Position numbers and translations under genes: made by a program. Below are positions 8,498 to 17,046 of a stretch of 64,000 nucleotides of DNA, in pieces. Each line of letters opens with the position of its first letter. Positions within the stretch are counted from its first letter, which is position 1. Below the pieces are notes generated by a model. The model ran no database searches. It was not told the origin of the DNA and saw only the letters and a program-made list of their open reading frames with translations. The DNA lies in assembly GCF_001954135.1 (NCBI RefSeq), contig NZ_MBEQ01000068.1, positions 20,731 through 84,730 of the forward strand, written 5' to 3'. The DNA comes from Mycobacterium sp. GA-1841 (GTDB taxonomy: Bacteria; Actinomycetota; Actinomycetes; Mycobacteriales; Mycobacteriaceae).

Positions 8498-9895
8498 TCA
8501 GAACGGCGCGTCGTCCATCCGTCCCCGGGTCAGCGGCAGCCGTAGCAACAGCCGCGCCCCGCCCAGCGGGCTCTCCAACAAAGCGGCTGTGCCGCCGTGC
8601 AATTCGGCCTGCTGCGCCACCAGTGCCAGCCCCAACCCGGACCCAGACCGCGACGCCGTGGAACCGCGCGCGAAACGCTCGAACACCCCGGCCCGCTCGG
8701 ACTCGGGCACGCCGGACCCGTTGTCGTCGACCACGATCTGCACGTCGTCGGCCGAGCTCACCGCACTGAGCCGGATCTCGGTGGCACCACCATGCTTGAC
8801 GGCGTTGGCGATCGCGTTGTCGATCACCAGCCGCAGCCCGGCCGGCATGCCCAGCATCAACACCGTCGGCGAGGGCATCAAGGTGGCCCGCAGCCCTGGA
8901 TAGGTATGCAACGCATCGTGCGCGGCCCGGTCGAGCAACTCGGTCACATCCATCGGCACGAAATCCTCGACGGTGGTCAACTCTCCCTGCGCCAACCGCT
9001 CCAGCGCGGTCAGCGTGCCCTCGATACGACTCTGGGTGCGCATCACGTCGGCGATCACCTCCTGACGCTGCTCGGCGGTCATGTCCAGGGTCGAGAGCAC
9101 CTCGAGGTTGGTCCGCATGGCCGTCAACGGAGTCCGCAACTCATGGGAGGCCACCGCGGCGAAATCGCGGGCCGATTCCAGCGCGGCCTTGGTGCGTTCC
9201 TGTTCATTGCCGATGCGCGCCAGCATGCCCTCGACCGCCTCGGCGATCTGCACCGCCTCGAGCACGCCGCGCACCTGCACCTCGTCGGGCTTGGACTGGG
9301 CGTTGATGGCGCGGGCCTGCTGGGCCAGCAGGCGGAACGGGGTGATCATCACCAGGGAGATCATCCAACCCACCACGACCGTGCTGCCGATGACGCCGGC
9401 ACAGATCAACAGCACCCGCAGATGTAATTCGTCGATCCGGCGCTGCGTCTCGGCCAGCGGTGCGCCCAACGCGATCGTGGCCGGCCCCGCGGTGAACGTC
9501 CGCACCCGGTACTCGACACCGTCGATCGTGGTGTTGGCGTAGCCGTTCTCCAACTTGGGCAAGACGATGTCACTGGGCACCGAGACACTGACGCCCCCGA
9601 TGTGTGCGGTACGCACCAGACCGCCGTCGTCGGGCATCGTCGTGTCCGCCGATCCCGGTTTGGCCGCGGTGAGCAGCGTGCTCACGTCACCGAGGCTGCT
9701 CAGCGAATCCAGACGCCGGTCCAGCTGGCTGTACTGGTCGTTGGTGACGCCGAGCCACACCCAGGTTCCGAGCGTGATGACCGTGACCACCACCGACAAC
9801 GCAGCGACGATGACGATGGTGCGCAACGACAGCACCCTCATCACGGGCCGCAGCACGGGGCGCAGCAGTCGCAGCACGCGCTCTTCGAGACTCAC
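8498..9895 (-). CDS. PrrB-like sensor histidine kinase, orphan
   Basis: A membrane histidine kinase of 465 residues, closely resembling mycobacterial PrrB. It has two transmembrane helices flanking an extracytoplasmic region, a HAMP-like segment, and the H-box FAAVASHELRTPLTAMRTN with the phospho-accepting His at about residue 251. The ATPase boxes are NAIANAVKHGG, DDNGSGVPE and GSGLGLALVAQQ. PrrB is about 446 residues, and a start at the internal Met of MRVLSLRT would give almost that length, so the GTG at 9895 is uncertain. No response regulator lies on either side, so the partner must be encoded elsewhere. This looks like a PrrB paralogue rather than the prrAB locus. Confidence 0.88.
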   Translation of the reverse strand: MSLEERVLRLLRPVLRPVMRVLSLRTIVIVAALSVVVTVITLGTWVWLGVTNDQYSQLDRRLDSLSSLGDVSTLLTAAKPGSADTTMPDDGGLVRTAHIGGVSVSVPSDIVLPKLENGYANTTIDGVEYRVRTFTAGPATIALGAPLAETQRRIDELHLRVLLICAGVIGSTVVVGWMISLVMITPFRLLAQQARAINAQSKPDEVQVRGVLEAVQIAEAVEGMLARIGNEQERTKAALESARDFAAVASHELRTPLTAMRTNLEVLSTLDMTAEQRQEVIADVMRTQSRIEGTLTALERLAQGELTTVEDFVPMDVTELLDRAAHDALHTYPGLRATLMPSPTVLMLGMPAGLRLVIDNAIANAVKHGGATEIRLSAVSSADDVQIVVDDNGSGVPESERAGVFERFARGSTASRSGSGLGLALVAQQAELHGGTAALLESPLGGARLLLRLPLTRGRMDDAPF

Positions 9896-9959
9896 CGGCG
9901 TTATCTTGCCTGATCCGCACAACGCGCCGCTGCGACACCGGCACCGCCCCGTCCCGGCC

Positions 9960-9976
9960 GTCAACCAATAGTTGAC
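9960..9976. promoter_or_regulatory. Palindrome GTCAAC-N5-GTTGAC in the clpC2 promoter
   Basis: An inverted repeat of 6-base arms covering the -35 hexamer TTGACG (9972-9977). It repeats the half-site GTTGAC found in the second palindrome 11 bases downstream. Confidence 0.6.
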
Positions 9977-10000
9977 GATCGGGCATCGTCAACCTACGGT
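9972..10000 (+). promoter_or_regulatory. Leaderless clpC2 promoter (-35 TTGACG, -10 TACGGT)
   Basis: TTGACG at 9972-9977 and TACGGT at 9995-10000 are separated by exactly 17 bases. The ATG lies 7 bases after the -10 box, so transcription should begin at or next to the start codon. There is no ribosome site, consistent with a leaderless mRNA. Both hexamers fall inside palindromes. Confidence 0.65.
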
Positions 10001-10005
10001 TGACG
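9987..10005. promoter_or_regulatory. Palindrome CGTCAACC-TAC-GGTTGACG at the clpC2 start
   Basis: A perfect inverted repeat of 8-base arms around TAC. It covers the -10 box and ends one base before the ATG at 10007. Occupancy by a repressor would block the leaderless promoter completely. Confidence 0.65.
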
Positions 10006-10006
10006 T

Positions 10007-10756
10007 ATGAGCCAACCCGTCGTGATCACCAACCCCGTCCGCCTCGACGACCTCATCGGGGCGATCAAGAAAGCCCACACCGAACCCCTCGAGCAATTGA
10101 TCGACGCAGTCATCGCCGCCGACGCCCTCGGCGAGATCGCCGACCACCTCATCGGACATTTCGTCGACCAGGCGCGGCGCTCGGGCGCCTCCTGGACCGA
10201 TATCGGCAAGGCCATGGGCGTCACGAAACAGGCCGTCCAGAAGCGTTTCGTGCCAAAGGTTCCCGATTTCGATCCATCCACACTCGACCCGAACACCGGC
10301 TTCGGACGGTTCACCCCGCGGGCCCGCAACGTCATCGTGGTCTCCCAGAACACCGCCCACGATGCCGGCAATTCCGAGATCACCCCCGATCACCTCCTCC
10401 TGGCGCTGTTCGCCGAACCCGAGGGGTTGGCTACCAAACTCCTTGCCAGCCAAGACATCACCGCTGAATCTGCCCGAGCTGTGATCACCCTGCCACCGCC
10501 TTCCGGCGCGGTGCCGGCGCTGATCCCGTTCAACGGCGCGGCCAAGAAGGCGCTGGAACTGACCTTCCGCCAAGCGCTTCGCCTGGGGCACAACTACGTC
10601 GGCACCGAACACATCCTGCTGGCCCTGGCCGAGGCCGAAGACGAAGACGGTCCACTGCACCGACTCGGCGCCGACCTCACCCGGTTCGAGTCCGAACTCG
10701 CCGCTGCCCTGGCCCCGCTCATGGCGAAAAATCAGGAGCCATCGGGGAATGAATGA
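10007..10756 (+). CDS. clpC2: ClpC2: HTH plus Clp N-terminal repeat domain, no ATPase
   Basis: A 249-residue protein orthologous by architecture and neighbourhood to Rv2667. The N-terminal third has a helix-turn-helix, SGASWTDIGKAMGVTKQAVQKRF (around residues 58-80; the recognition part is GVTKQAVQKRF). The remaining two-thirds are two Clp N-terminal repeats (FTPRARNVIVVSQ..., AKKALELTFRQALRLGHNYVG). No AAA+ module is present. ClpC2 is reported to bind ClpC1-directed compounds such as cyclomarin and so protect ClpC1. The HTH and the two GTTGAC palindromes over its leaderless promoter strongly suggest autorepression. The PPOX gene follows 24 bases downstream. Confidence 0.87.
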   Translation: MSQPVVITNPVRLDDLIGAIKKAHTEPLEQLIDAVIAADALGEIADHLIGHFVDQARRSGASWTDIGKAMGVTKQAVQKRFVPKVPDFDPSTLDPNTGFGRFTPRARNVIVVSQNTAHDAGNSEITPDHLLLALFAEPEGLATKLLASQDITAESARAVITLPPPSGAVPALIPFNGAAKKALELTFRQALRLGHNYVGTEHILLALAEAEDEDGPLHRLGADLTRFESELAAALAPLMAKNQEPSGNE

Positions 10757-10780
10757 GGCGAGGCATTCGTAGAAGCAAAG

Positions 10781-11206
10781 GTGTTACTCAACGACGCCGC
10801 ACGCGAATTGATCGGCGCAGGAGCCGACGCCACCCTGGTCACGCTGAATCCCGACGGCGGTCCACAGGTCACGCTGGTCTGGGTGGCACTGCAATCCACC
10901 CCGGCCGGTGACGAACTCGTCACCGCACACCTGGCCGAGCACAAGAAGGTCCGGAACATTCGCCGCGACCCGCGGGTCGCGGTGACCATCCTGGACCCCG
11001 GACGGGTCGGCGAGGCGATGCGTCCGTACCTCGCGATCAACGGCACCGCGCGTGTCGTCGAGGGCGGTGCGCCGGAACTTCTCGAACAGCTGGCCCAGAC
11101 CTTGGCCGCACCCGGGGTTCCGTTCCCGCCAAAAGACGCCCCGCCCGGTTGGCTGACCCGCATCCGGATCGACAAGGTCGGCGGCGTCGGGCCCTGGGTG
11201 TCCTGA
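10781..11206 (+). CDS. PPOX-class flavin/F420-dependent oxidoreductase
   Basis: A small split-barrel protein of 141 residues in the pyridoxamine-5'-phosphate-oxidase-like superfamily. It has the typical progression ATLVTLNPDGGPQVTLVWV, LVTAHLAEHKKVRNIRRDPRVAVTI and AINGTARVVEGGA. Mycobacterial members often bind F420 (for example Rv1155) or FMN; the sequence alone does not settle the cofactor. It starts with GTG 10781, close after clpC2, and may be co-transcribed with it. The next gene encodes an exported protein 35 bases away. Confidence 0.82.
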   Translation: MLLNDAARELIGAGADATLVTLNPDGGPQVTLVWVALQSTPAGDELVTAHLAEHKKVRNIRRDPRVAVTILDPGRVGEAMRPYLAINGTARVVEGGAPELLEQLAQTLAAPGVPFPPKDAPPGWLTRIRIDKVGGVGPWVS

Positions 11207-11241
11207 CCAACCGGCTGTAACACGTTTCAGTCTGTGCGATC

Positions 11242-11781
11242 ATGCCTGGCATGCCTCGCTGGTTCGCGTTCATGTTCACGGCCGTGATGGTGGCCGTTGC
11301 CACCGTCGTGGCCCCACCGGCGGCTTCGGCCGAAGGAACCCCCATCGGTCGGATCGGTGAGACGCTGCGCGTCGAGAACGACGGCGTCGTCGCCGATGTC
11401 ACCGTCCACGACGTGCTCGCCAGCGACGTCCCGCCGGGCTGGGGCTGGAACGGCTCACCCCGCTGGCGCGCCCAGGGCGGCCCCTGGCGCGCCCCGGTCA
11501 CGGTCACCACCATCGCGGCGCCCAACCCGTACCAGATGGCACTGGACTTCACGTTCAACGGCGTCACCCCGTACGCCGACGCCTACGTACCCAAGCACAC
11601 CGATGCACCGAATCGGCTTGAGGCGGCACTGCGCAACGCGCCCCCGGGCGCCACGGTCAACGGTGACGTGTACTGGGATGTCTACCGCGCCCTGGTGACC
11701 AACGTGGTCCTGGTCGACACCCGCTCGGGCAAGCACCTGGCGCAGTGGAATCTGTGGCAGCCGGGCAGCCCGTTGCCTTGA
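11242..11781 (+). CDS. Exported protein (Rv2668-like)
   Basis: A 179-residue secreted protein. It has a signal peptide with hydrophobic core FAFMFTAVMVAVATVVA and likely cleavage after PAASA. The mature part (VENDGVVADVTVHDVLASDVPPGWGW, TVNGDVYWDVYRALVTNVVLVD) resembles small mycobacterial DUF1942/MPT63-like immunoglobulin-fold exported proteins, but this assignment is tentative. Position after clpC2 matches Rv2668. Its TGA overlaps the TTG start proposed for the following acetyltransferase, suggesting translational coupling. Confidence 0.8.
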   Translation: MPGMPRWFAFMFTAVMVAVATVVAPPAASAEGTPIGRIGETLRVENDGVVADVTVHDVLASDVPPGWGWNGSPRWRAQGGPWRAPVTVTTIAAPNPYQMALDFTFNGVTPYADAYVPKHTDAPNRLEAALRNAPPGATVNGDVYWDVYRALVTNVVLVDTRSGKHLAQWNLWQPGSPLP

Positions 11782-12296
11782 TCGAGCCGGCCACGGCGGC
11801 GGACGTCCCCGAACTTGCCGCGGTCGCGGCCGCCACGTTTCCCCTTGCCTGTCCCCCGTCGGCCACCGGCGACAACATCGCCGCGTTCATCGCCGAGACC
11901 CTCTCAGAGAAACGCTTCGCCGCGTACCTGACCGATCCCGGGCGCATCGTGCTGGTCGCACGAAGTCCGGCAATCACCGGGTACGCCATGCTCATCCACG
12001 GTGTCCCCGACGACCCCGACGTCCAGCGGGCGGTGACGCAGCGGCCCGCACTGGAATTGTCCAAGATCTATGTGCTGCCCGATCGTCACGGCCGCGGGGT
12101 CGCCACCGCCTTGATGACCGCGGCCCTGGACGCCGCAGCCGACTCCGGTGTCCGCTGCGTCTGGCTCGGCGTGAACCAGGAAAACGAACGCGCCCAGCGC
12201 TTCTACGCCAAGAGCGGATTCACGGTCAGCGGCACCAAGACGTTCCGGCTCGGCGCCGGCGTGGAGAACGACTACGTGATGGTCCGGCCGGTTTAG
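11778..12296 (+). CDS. GNAT-family N-acetyltransferase (Rv2669-like)
   Basis: A single GNAT domain of 172 residues. The acetyl-CoA loop motif is LPDRHGRGVATALMTAALD, followed by VWLGVNQENERAQRFYAKSGFTVSG, the usual C-terminal motif. The start is taken as TTG 11778, overlapping the upstream TGA (TTGA). GTG codons at 11745 and 11754 are alternatives that would add 8-11 residues without a domain. The substrate is unknown. It converges with the ATPase gene, whose stop region overlaps its own by 4 bases. Confidence 0.85.
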   Translation: MIEPATAADVPELAAVAAATFPLACPPSATGDNIAAFIAETLSEKRFAAYLTDPGRIVLVARSPAITGYAMLIHGVPDDPDVQRAVTQRPALELSKIYVLPDRHGRGVATALMTAALDAAADSGVRCVWLGVNQENERAQRFYAKSGFTVSGTKTFRLGAGVENDYVMVRPV

Positions 12297-13330
12297 CCGG
12301 TCCTCTGCGCCGCAGCCGTCAGGGCCAGCAGGCGCGAAGTGGCACGCAGGTATTTCTTGCGGAAGCCACCGGCCACCATCTCCGGGCTGAAGATCGTGTC
12401 CAACTTCGTCCCCGACGCGAGCACCGGGATGCCCGCGTCGTAGAGCCGGTCGGTCAACGCCACCAGACGCAGCGCCACACTCTGATCCTCGATCGGGTGC
12501 ACTCCGGTGATGAACACCTCGGTGACACCTTCGATCAACGCGTGATACCGGGACGGATGCATGGTGGCCAGGTGGGCGCACAGCGCGTCGAAGTCGTCGA
12601 GGGTTGCCCCCGCGATTCCCTCGGCCCGCTCGGCCACCTCCCCGTCGGACAGCGGCTCGGGGGCCGGCGGCAGATCGCGATGCCGGTAATCCGGTCCCTC
12701 GATGCGCACCGTGGTGAAGATCTGAGCCAGCGTGTTGATCTCCCGCAGGAAGTCCTGGGCGGCGAACCGGCCCTCACCCAACTGCTCGGGCAAGGTGTTG
12801 GAGGTGGCCGCGATCGACACGCCACGCTCCACCAGAGCCGACAGCAGCCGGGAGATCAGCGTGGTGTTGCCGGGATCGTCGAGTTCGAACTCGTCGATGC
12901 ACACCACCACGTACTCCGACAGCAACTCGATGCACTCGTTGTAGCCGAACACCCCGGCCAGCTGGGTCAACTCGCCGAACGTGGCGAAGGCCGTCGGGGC
13001 TTCCCCCTGCGACAACGTGTAATAGGTCGAGGCCAACAGGTGGGTCTTGCCGACACCGAAGCCGCCGTCCAGGTACAACCCCACCCCGGGCAGCACCTCG
13101 CGCTTACCGAACAGCTTCTTCTTCCCCGCCCGGCGGAGGGCTGCCTGCTCGCAGAAAGCGCGGCACGATTGCACCGCGGCGGCCTGCGACGGCTCGGCCG
13201 GATCGGGACGGTAACTGTCGAAGCTGACCTCGGCGAATGTCGGCGGCGGGATCAGCTGTGCGACCAACCGCTCCGGCGTGACGGTGGGATGACGATCGGC
13301 GAGATGAGCGACGCCGCTGGACCCGTGCAT
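12293..13330 (-). CDS. zapE: ZapE/AFG1-family ATPase (Rv2670c-like)
   Basis: A 345-residue AFG1-type P-loop ATPase. Walker A is GGFGVGKTHLL, Walker B VVVCIDEFELDDPG, sensor SIAATSNTLPEQLGEGRF, and the C-terminal family motif is YDAGIPVLASGTKL. In proteobacteria ZapE is linked to the divisome and in mitochondria AFG1 to protein quality control; the mycobacterial role is not established. The ATG at 13330 diverges from ribD by 34 bases, so both promoters lie in a very short gap. Confidence 0.88.
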   Translation of the reverse strand: MHGSSGVAHLADRHPTVTPERLVAQLIPPPTFAEVSFDSYRPDPAEPSQAAAVQSCRAFCEQAALRRAGKKKLFGKREVLPGVGLYLDGGFGVGKTHLLASTYYTLSQGEAPTAFATFGELTQLAGVFGYNECIELLSEYVVVCIDEFELDDPGNTTLISRLLSALVERGVSIAATSNTLPEQLGEGRFAAQDFLREINTLAQIFTTVRIEGPDYRHRDLPPAPEPLSDGEVAERAEGIAGATLDDFDALCAHLATMHPSRYHALIEGVTEVFITGVHPIEDQSVALRLVALTDRLYDAGIPVLASGTKLDTIFSPEMVAGGFRKKYLRATSRLLALTAAAQRTG

Positions 13331-13364
13331 GCAGGCAGCGTAGCCACGTGCTCCAATTCAGTTC

Positions 13365-14132
13365 ATGTCCGATGACATCGCCGGATTCGACCTGACCGTG
13401 CTGGGAAACGTCGACACTGTCGCCGACGCACAGCTCCAGGCGTACTACGCCTACCCCGATGACCTGCAAAAATGCTGGGTGCGGGGCAACATGATCAGCA
13501 GCCTGGACGGGGGCGCCACCGAAGACGGCAAGACCGGCGGCCTGGGCAACCGGGGTGACCGCGCTGTGTTCAATCTCATGCGGCAGGCCGCCGACGTGAT
13601 CCTGATGGGCGCGGCGACCGTGCGCATCGAGAACTACTCCGGGGTACAGCTTTCGGTCGCCCAACGCCAGGAGCGTCAGCGCCGCGGCCAGGCCGAGGTA
13701 CCGCCGATCGCCGTCGTCACCGCGTCGGCCGACCTCGACCCACACGCCAAGTTCTTCACCCGCACCGAAGTACCGCCACTGATCCTGACCGGCAGCCGAA
13801 ACGTGGTCGACGCCCGCCGCCGACTGGGCGCGGTCGCCGAGGTGATCGACGCATCGGGCGCCGACCCGACCCTGGTCGACTCCGCGGTGGCATTGCGAAT
13901 CCTCGCCGAGCGCAAGCTGTTCCGAGTGCTGACCGAGGGCGGCCCGCAACTGCTCAGCACGTTGATCGAAGAGGATCTGCTCGATGAGTTGTGTCTGACC
14001 GTGGCGCCCATCCTGGTGGGCGGGGTGGCCAGGCGCATCGCCACCGGGCCGGGCCAGGCGCACACCCGACTGCGGCCGGCCCACCTGCTCACCGACGACG
14101 AGGGCTACCTGTACACGCGCTACGTGCGATGA
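13365..14132 (+). CDS. ribD: RibD-C-type pyrimidine reductase (Rv2671-like)
   Basis: A 255-residue stand-alone reductase domain of the RibD C-terminal family. It shows NMISSLDGGATEDGKTGGL, DVILMGAATVRIENY and RVLTEGGPQLLSTL, which shape the NADPH-binding dihydrofolate-reductase-like fold. In M. tuberculosis the Rv2671 product is reported to have weak dihydrofolate-reductase activity and overproduction is associated with para-aminosalicylate resistance. No deaminase domain is present, so it is not a complete riboflavin RibD. The lipoprotein gene follows 22 bases later. Confidence 0.87.
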   Translation: MSDDIAGFDLTVLGNVDTVADAQLQAYYAYPDDLQKCWVRGNMISSLDGGATEDGKTGGLGNRGDRAVFNLMRQAADVILMGAATVRIENYSGVQLSVAQRQERQRRGQAEVPPIAVVTASADLDPHAKFFTRTEVPPLILTGSRNVVDARRRLGAVAEVIDASGADPTLVDSAVALRILAERKLFRVLTEGGPQLLSTLIEEDLLDELCLTVAPILVGGVARRIATGPGQAHTRLRPAHLLTDDEGYLYTRYVR

Positions 14133-14154
14133 GCATGTCGCTACTGTGGTCAGC

Positions 14155-15732
14155 ATGCGTCATCAGCTGGTGAAAGCCCTGCGGAGGTCGGCAGTCGCGG
14201 CGCCCGTCCTGTCACTACTGCTCACCGCCTGTTCACCGCTGTTGGCCGCTGATCCGCGCTATGCCACCGACCACGGCGAGCACCCGGAGGGGCAGCCGCA
14301 GACCACCGTTGCCGCCCCGGCCGGTCCGCCCGGCATCGAAGCGCCGAAGAACGACCTGTCCTGGCGGGACTGCACTCCCCGCGTCTTCGGTGACGCCGGC
14401 GTCCAGCCGCCGCCCGACGTCACGCTCGAGTGCGCAACCTACGACGCCGATCTGGATCCGATCAGCGGGGCCACCGGCACCCTCAGCATCGGCGTGGTCC
14501 GCGCCAAATCCACACAGACGCCGGCCGATGCCGGCCCGCTCGTGATGACCACCGGATCCGACATCCCCACCTCGGTGCAGTTGCCGACGTGGTTGTCGCG
14601 CTCGGGAACCGACATCCTCAAGACCCACCCCATCGTGGCCGTGGACCGACGCGGCATCGGAATGTCCGGCGCATTGGACTGCCGCGACCTCTACGACCGT
14701 CAGGAAATGCTGGATCAGACGCAGTTCCAGGCCGGCGACGATCCGGTGGCCAACCTGGGTGCGGTCACCATGACGGCCACCACCAGTTGCACCGACACGA
14801 TCGCCCCGGGCGACTCGGCCTACGACAACGCCCACGCCGCCGAGGATCTCGAGAGACTGCGCAGCACCTGGGATGTGCCCACGCTGGCGCTGCTCGGCGT
14901 CGGCAACGGCGCCCAGGTGGCGCTGGCCTACGCCGGCTCGCATCCCAACAAGGTGTCCCGGCTGGTCCTGGATTCCCCGCTGCCGCTGGGCATCGCCGCG
15001 GAGGCCGCCGCCGAGCAGCGGGTCAAGGGGCAGCAGGCCGCCCTCGACGCGTTCGCCGCGCAGTGCGTCGCCACCAACTGCCCGCTGGCACCGGACCCGA
15101 AGGCCGCCGTCGACGCCCTGTTGACCGAGGCCCGCGCCGGACGCGGCCCCGGCGGCGCGTCGGTGGCCACTCTGGCCCACGCGATCGCCACCGGAATGGG
15201 TTTCCCGCAAGGTGACCGGGTGGCCGCGACCAACAATCTGGCCGCCGCCCTGGCCGCGGCCCGGGCGGGCGACGCCGGTCCGATCTCGGCGCTGATCACC
15301 CAGAGCGACAACCTGCGCCAGTCCGACGGGCACTTCGTCAACTCCTGCAGCGACGCGCTCAACCGGCCCACCCCCGACCGGGTCCGCGAACTCGTCGTCG
15401 CCTGGGGCAAGCTCTATCCGCAGTTCGGCACCGTGGGCGCACTCGACCTGGTGAAGTGCCTCAACTGGCCCAGCGGCTCGGCACCGAAGGACCCGCACGA
15501 TCTCAAGATCCCGGTGCTGCTGCTCGGTGTCCACAACGACCCGATCGTCGGCAACGAAGGCGTCGCCGCCGTCGCGGCGACCGTCATCAACGCCGGCGCC
15601 AACAACCGACGGGTGATGTGGCAGGGCATCGGTCACGGGGCGAGCATCTATACCGCCTGCGCGCTGCCGCCGGTGGCCGGCTACCTCGAAAGCGGCAACC
15701 TGCCCGAGACCGACACGTACTGTCCCGCCTGA
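14155..15732 (+). CDS. Lipoprotein of the TAP-like alpha/beta-hydrolase family (Rv2672-like)
   Basis: A 525-residue exported lipoprotein with signal peptide core VAAPVLSLLLTAC and lipobox LTAC. The rest is an alpha/beta-hydrolase of the tripeptidyl-aminopeptidase type (VVAVDRRGIGMSGALDC, a TAP-like C-terminal domain, PVLLLGVHNDPIVGNEG and late His in GHGASIY). At the nucleophile elbow, where GxSxG is expected, the sequence reads LLGVGNGAQVALAYAG: the serine position is Asn. By family logic this would abolish serine-hydrolase activity unless another residue serves. The M. tuberculosis orthologue is annotated as a possible secreted protease. ATG 14155 is preferred to GTG 14146. Confidence 0.85.
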   Translation: MRHQLVKALRRSAVAAPVLSLLLTACSPLLAADPRYATDHGEHPEGQPQTTVAAPAGPPGIEAPKNDLSWRDCTPRVFGDAGVQPPPDVTLECATYDADLDPISGATGTLSIGVVRAKSTQTPADAGPLVMTTGSDIPTSVQLPTWLSRSGTDILKTHPIVAVDRRGIGMSGALDCRDLYDRQEMLDQTQFQAGDDPVANLGAVTMTATTSCTDTIAPGDSAYDNAHAAEDLERLRSTWDVPTLALLGVGNGAQVALAYAGSHPNKVSRLVLDSPLPLGIAAEAAAEQRVKGQQAALDAFAAQCVATNCPLAPDPKAAVDALLTEARAGRGPGGASVATLAHAIATGMGFPQGDRVAATNNLAAALAAARAGDAGPISALITQSDNLRQSDGHFVNSCSDALNRPTPDRVRELVVAWGKLYPQFGTVGALDLVKCLNWPSGSAPKDPHDLKIPVLLLGVHNDPIVGNEGVAAVAATVINAGANNRRVMWQGIGHGASIYTACALPPVAGYLESGNLPETDTYCPA

Positions 15733-15753
15733 CGACGGGCCCCGACGGCGTCG

Positions 15754-17046
15754 GTGTACGGTTCGCTGGTGGCGGCAGCAGATTCCATCATTTCCGGCGT
15801 CCTGAACGCATTCCGTCCCCGCACCTCCCCGCCGAGCACCGCCACGGTGCTGCGCTCGGCACTGTGGCCGATCGCCATCCTGTCGATCATCCACCGCAGC
15901 TACGTGCTGTCGACCAACGGCTACATCACCGACGACTTCGGCCCGGTGTACCGCGCGGTGTCGAACTTCCGTCGGCACTGGGACATCTACAACGAGCACT
16001 TCAACTTCGTCGATCCGCACTACCTGTATCCGCCGGGCGGCACGCTGCTGCTCGCGCCCTTCGGTTTCCTGCCCGAGTTCGCCTCCCGCTTCTGGTTCGT
16101 GGCGATCAACTCGGTGGCCGTGGTCATCGCGGCCTGTCTTCTGGTACGGCTGTTCAAGTTCTCGCTGACCTCGGTGGCACTGCCGGCCCTGCTGCTGGCC
16201 ATGTACTGCACCGAATCAGTCACCAACACACTGGTCTTCACCAACATCAACGGCTGCATCCTGCTGGCCGAGGTGCTGTTCTTCACCTGGCTGCTGTCGG
16301 GCAAGGTGAGCCATCAGTGGTGGGCCGGCGCGGCGATCGGACTGACCCTCGTCGTCAAACCCGTGCTGGCGGTGCTGCTCCTGCTGCCCCTGCTGAACCG
16401 GCAGTGGCGGGCATTGGTGACGGCGTTCGCCGTCCCGATCGTGTTCAACGCGGTGGCCTGGCCACTGTCATCGGACCCGATGGGCTTCGTGCGCAACACG
16501 CTGCCCTACATCATGGAGACCCGCGACTACTTCAACTCCGCCATCCTGGGCAACGGCATCTACTACGGCCTGCCGATGTGGCTGATCATCGTGCTGCGGG
16601 TCGCGATCGTGGTGCTCGCGGTGATCAGCCTGTGGCTGCTGTACCGCTACTACCGCGAACGCGATCAACTGTTCTGGATGCTGACCTCCTCGGGTGTCCT
16701 GCTGGTCACCTCGTGGCTGGTGCTCTCACTCGCCCAGGGCTACTACTCGATGATGCTGTTCCCGTTCCTGATGACGGTGGTGCTGCCGAACTCGGTGCTC
16801 CGCAACTGGCCGGCCTGGCTCGCGGTCTACGGGTTCATGACGATGGACCGCTGGCTGATGTGGCGCTGGCCGACCACCGGGCGCTTCCTCGAATACATGA
16901 AGATCACCTACGGCTGGTCGCTCTTGGTGGTGGTCGTGTTCTGCGTGCTGTACTTCCGCTACCTCGACGCCAAGTCCGACGGCAGGCTCGACGAAGGCAT
17001 CGACCCGCCGTGGATGGCTCGAGCCCGAGAACCCGAATCAGCCTGA
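15754..17046 (+). CDS. aftC: AftC: alpha-(1->3) arabinofuranosyltransferase
   Basis: A polytopic GT87/GT-C glycosyltransferase of 430 residues with about ten hydrophobic helices. The early loop NGYITDDFGPVYRAV contains the acidic residues typical of GT-C catalytic loops. It uses decaprenyl-phosphoryl-arabinose to add alpha-1,3 branches to arabinogalactan and lipoarabinomannan at the outer face of the membrane. Order after the Rv2672-like gene matches Rv2673. It starts with GTG 15754, 21 bases after the previous stop. Its 3' end overlaps the convergent methyltransferase by 9 bases; in M. tuberculosis the next gene is msrB, so two genes are inserted here. Confidence 0.9.
   Translation: MYGSLVAAADSIISGVLNAFRPRTSPPSTATVLRSALWPIAILSIIHRSYVLSTNGYITDDFGPVYRAVSNFRRHWDIYNEHFNFVDPHYLYPPGGTLLLAPFGFLPEFASRFWFVAINSVAVVIAACLLVRLFKFSLTSVALPALLLAMYCTESVTNTLVFTNINGCILLAEVLFFTWLLSGKVSHQWWAGAAIGLTLVVKPVLAVLLLLPLLNRQWRALVTAFAVPIVFNAVAWPLSSDPMGFVRNTLPYIMETRDYFNSAILGNGIYYGLPMWLIIVLRVAIVVLAVISLWLLYRYYRERDQLFWMLTSSGVLLVTSWLVLSLAQGYYSMMLFPFLMTVVLPNSVLRNWPAWLAVYGFMTMDRWLMWRWPTTGRFLEYMKITYGWSLLVVVVFCVLYFRYLDAKSDGRLDEGIDPPWMARAREPESA

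Noticed and set aside
8498..9895. The canonical prrB gene of the prrAB system
   Set aside because: No prrA-type response regulator is adjacent, whereas prrA and prrB are neighbours in mycobacteria.
14233..16020. Long open frame (595 codons) antisense to the Rv2672-like lipoprotein gene
   Set aside because: No family motif; composition is Arg/Gly/His-rich as expected for an antisense frame of a GC-rich gene, and the plus-strand gene has a signal peptide, lipobox and hydrolase fold.
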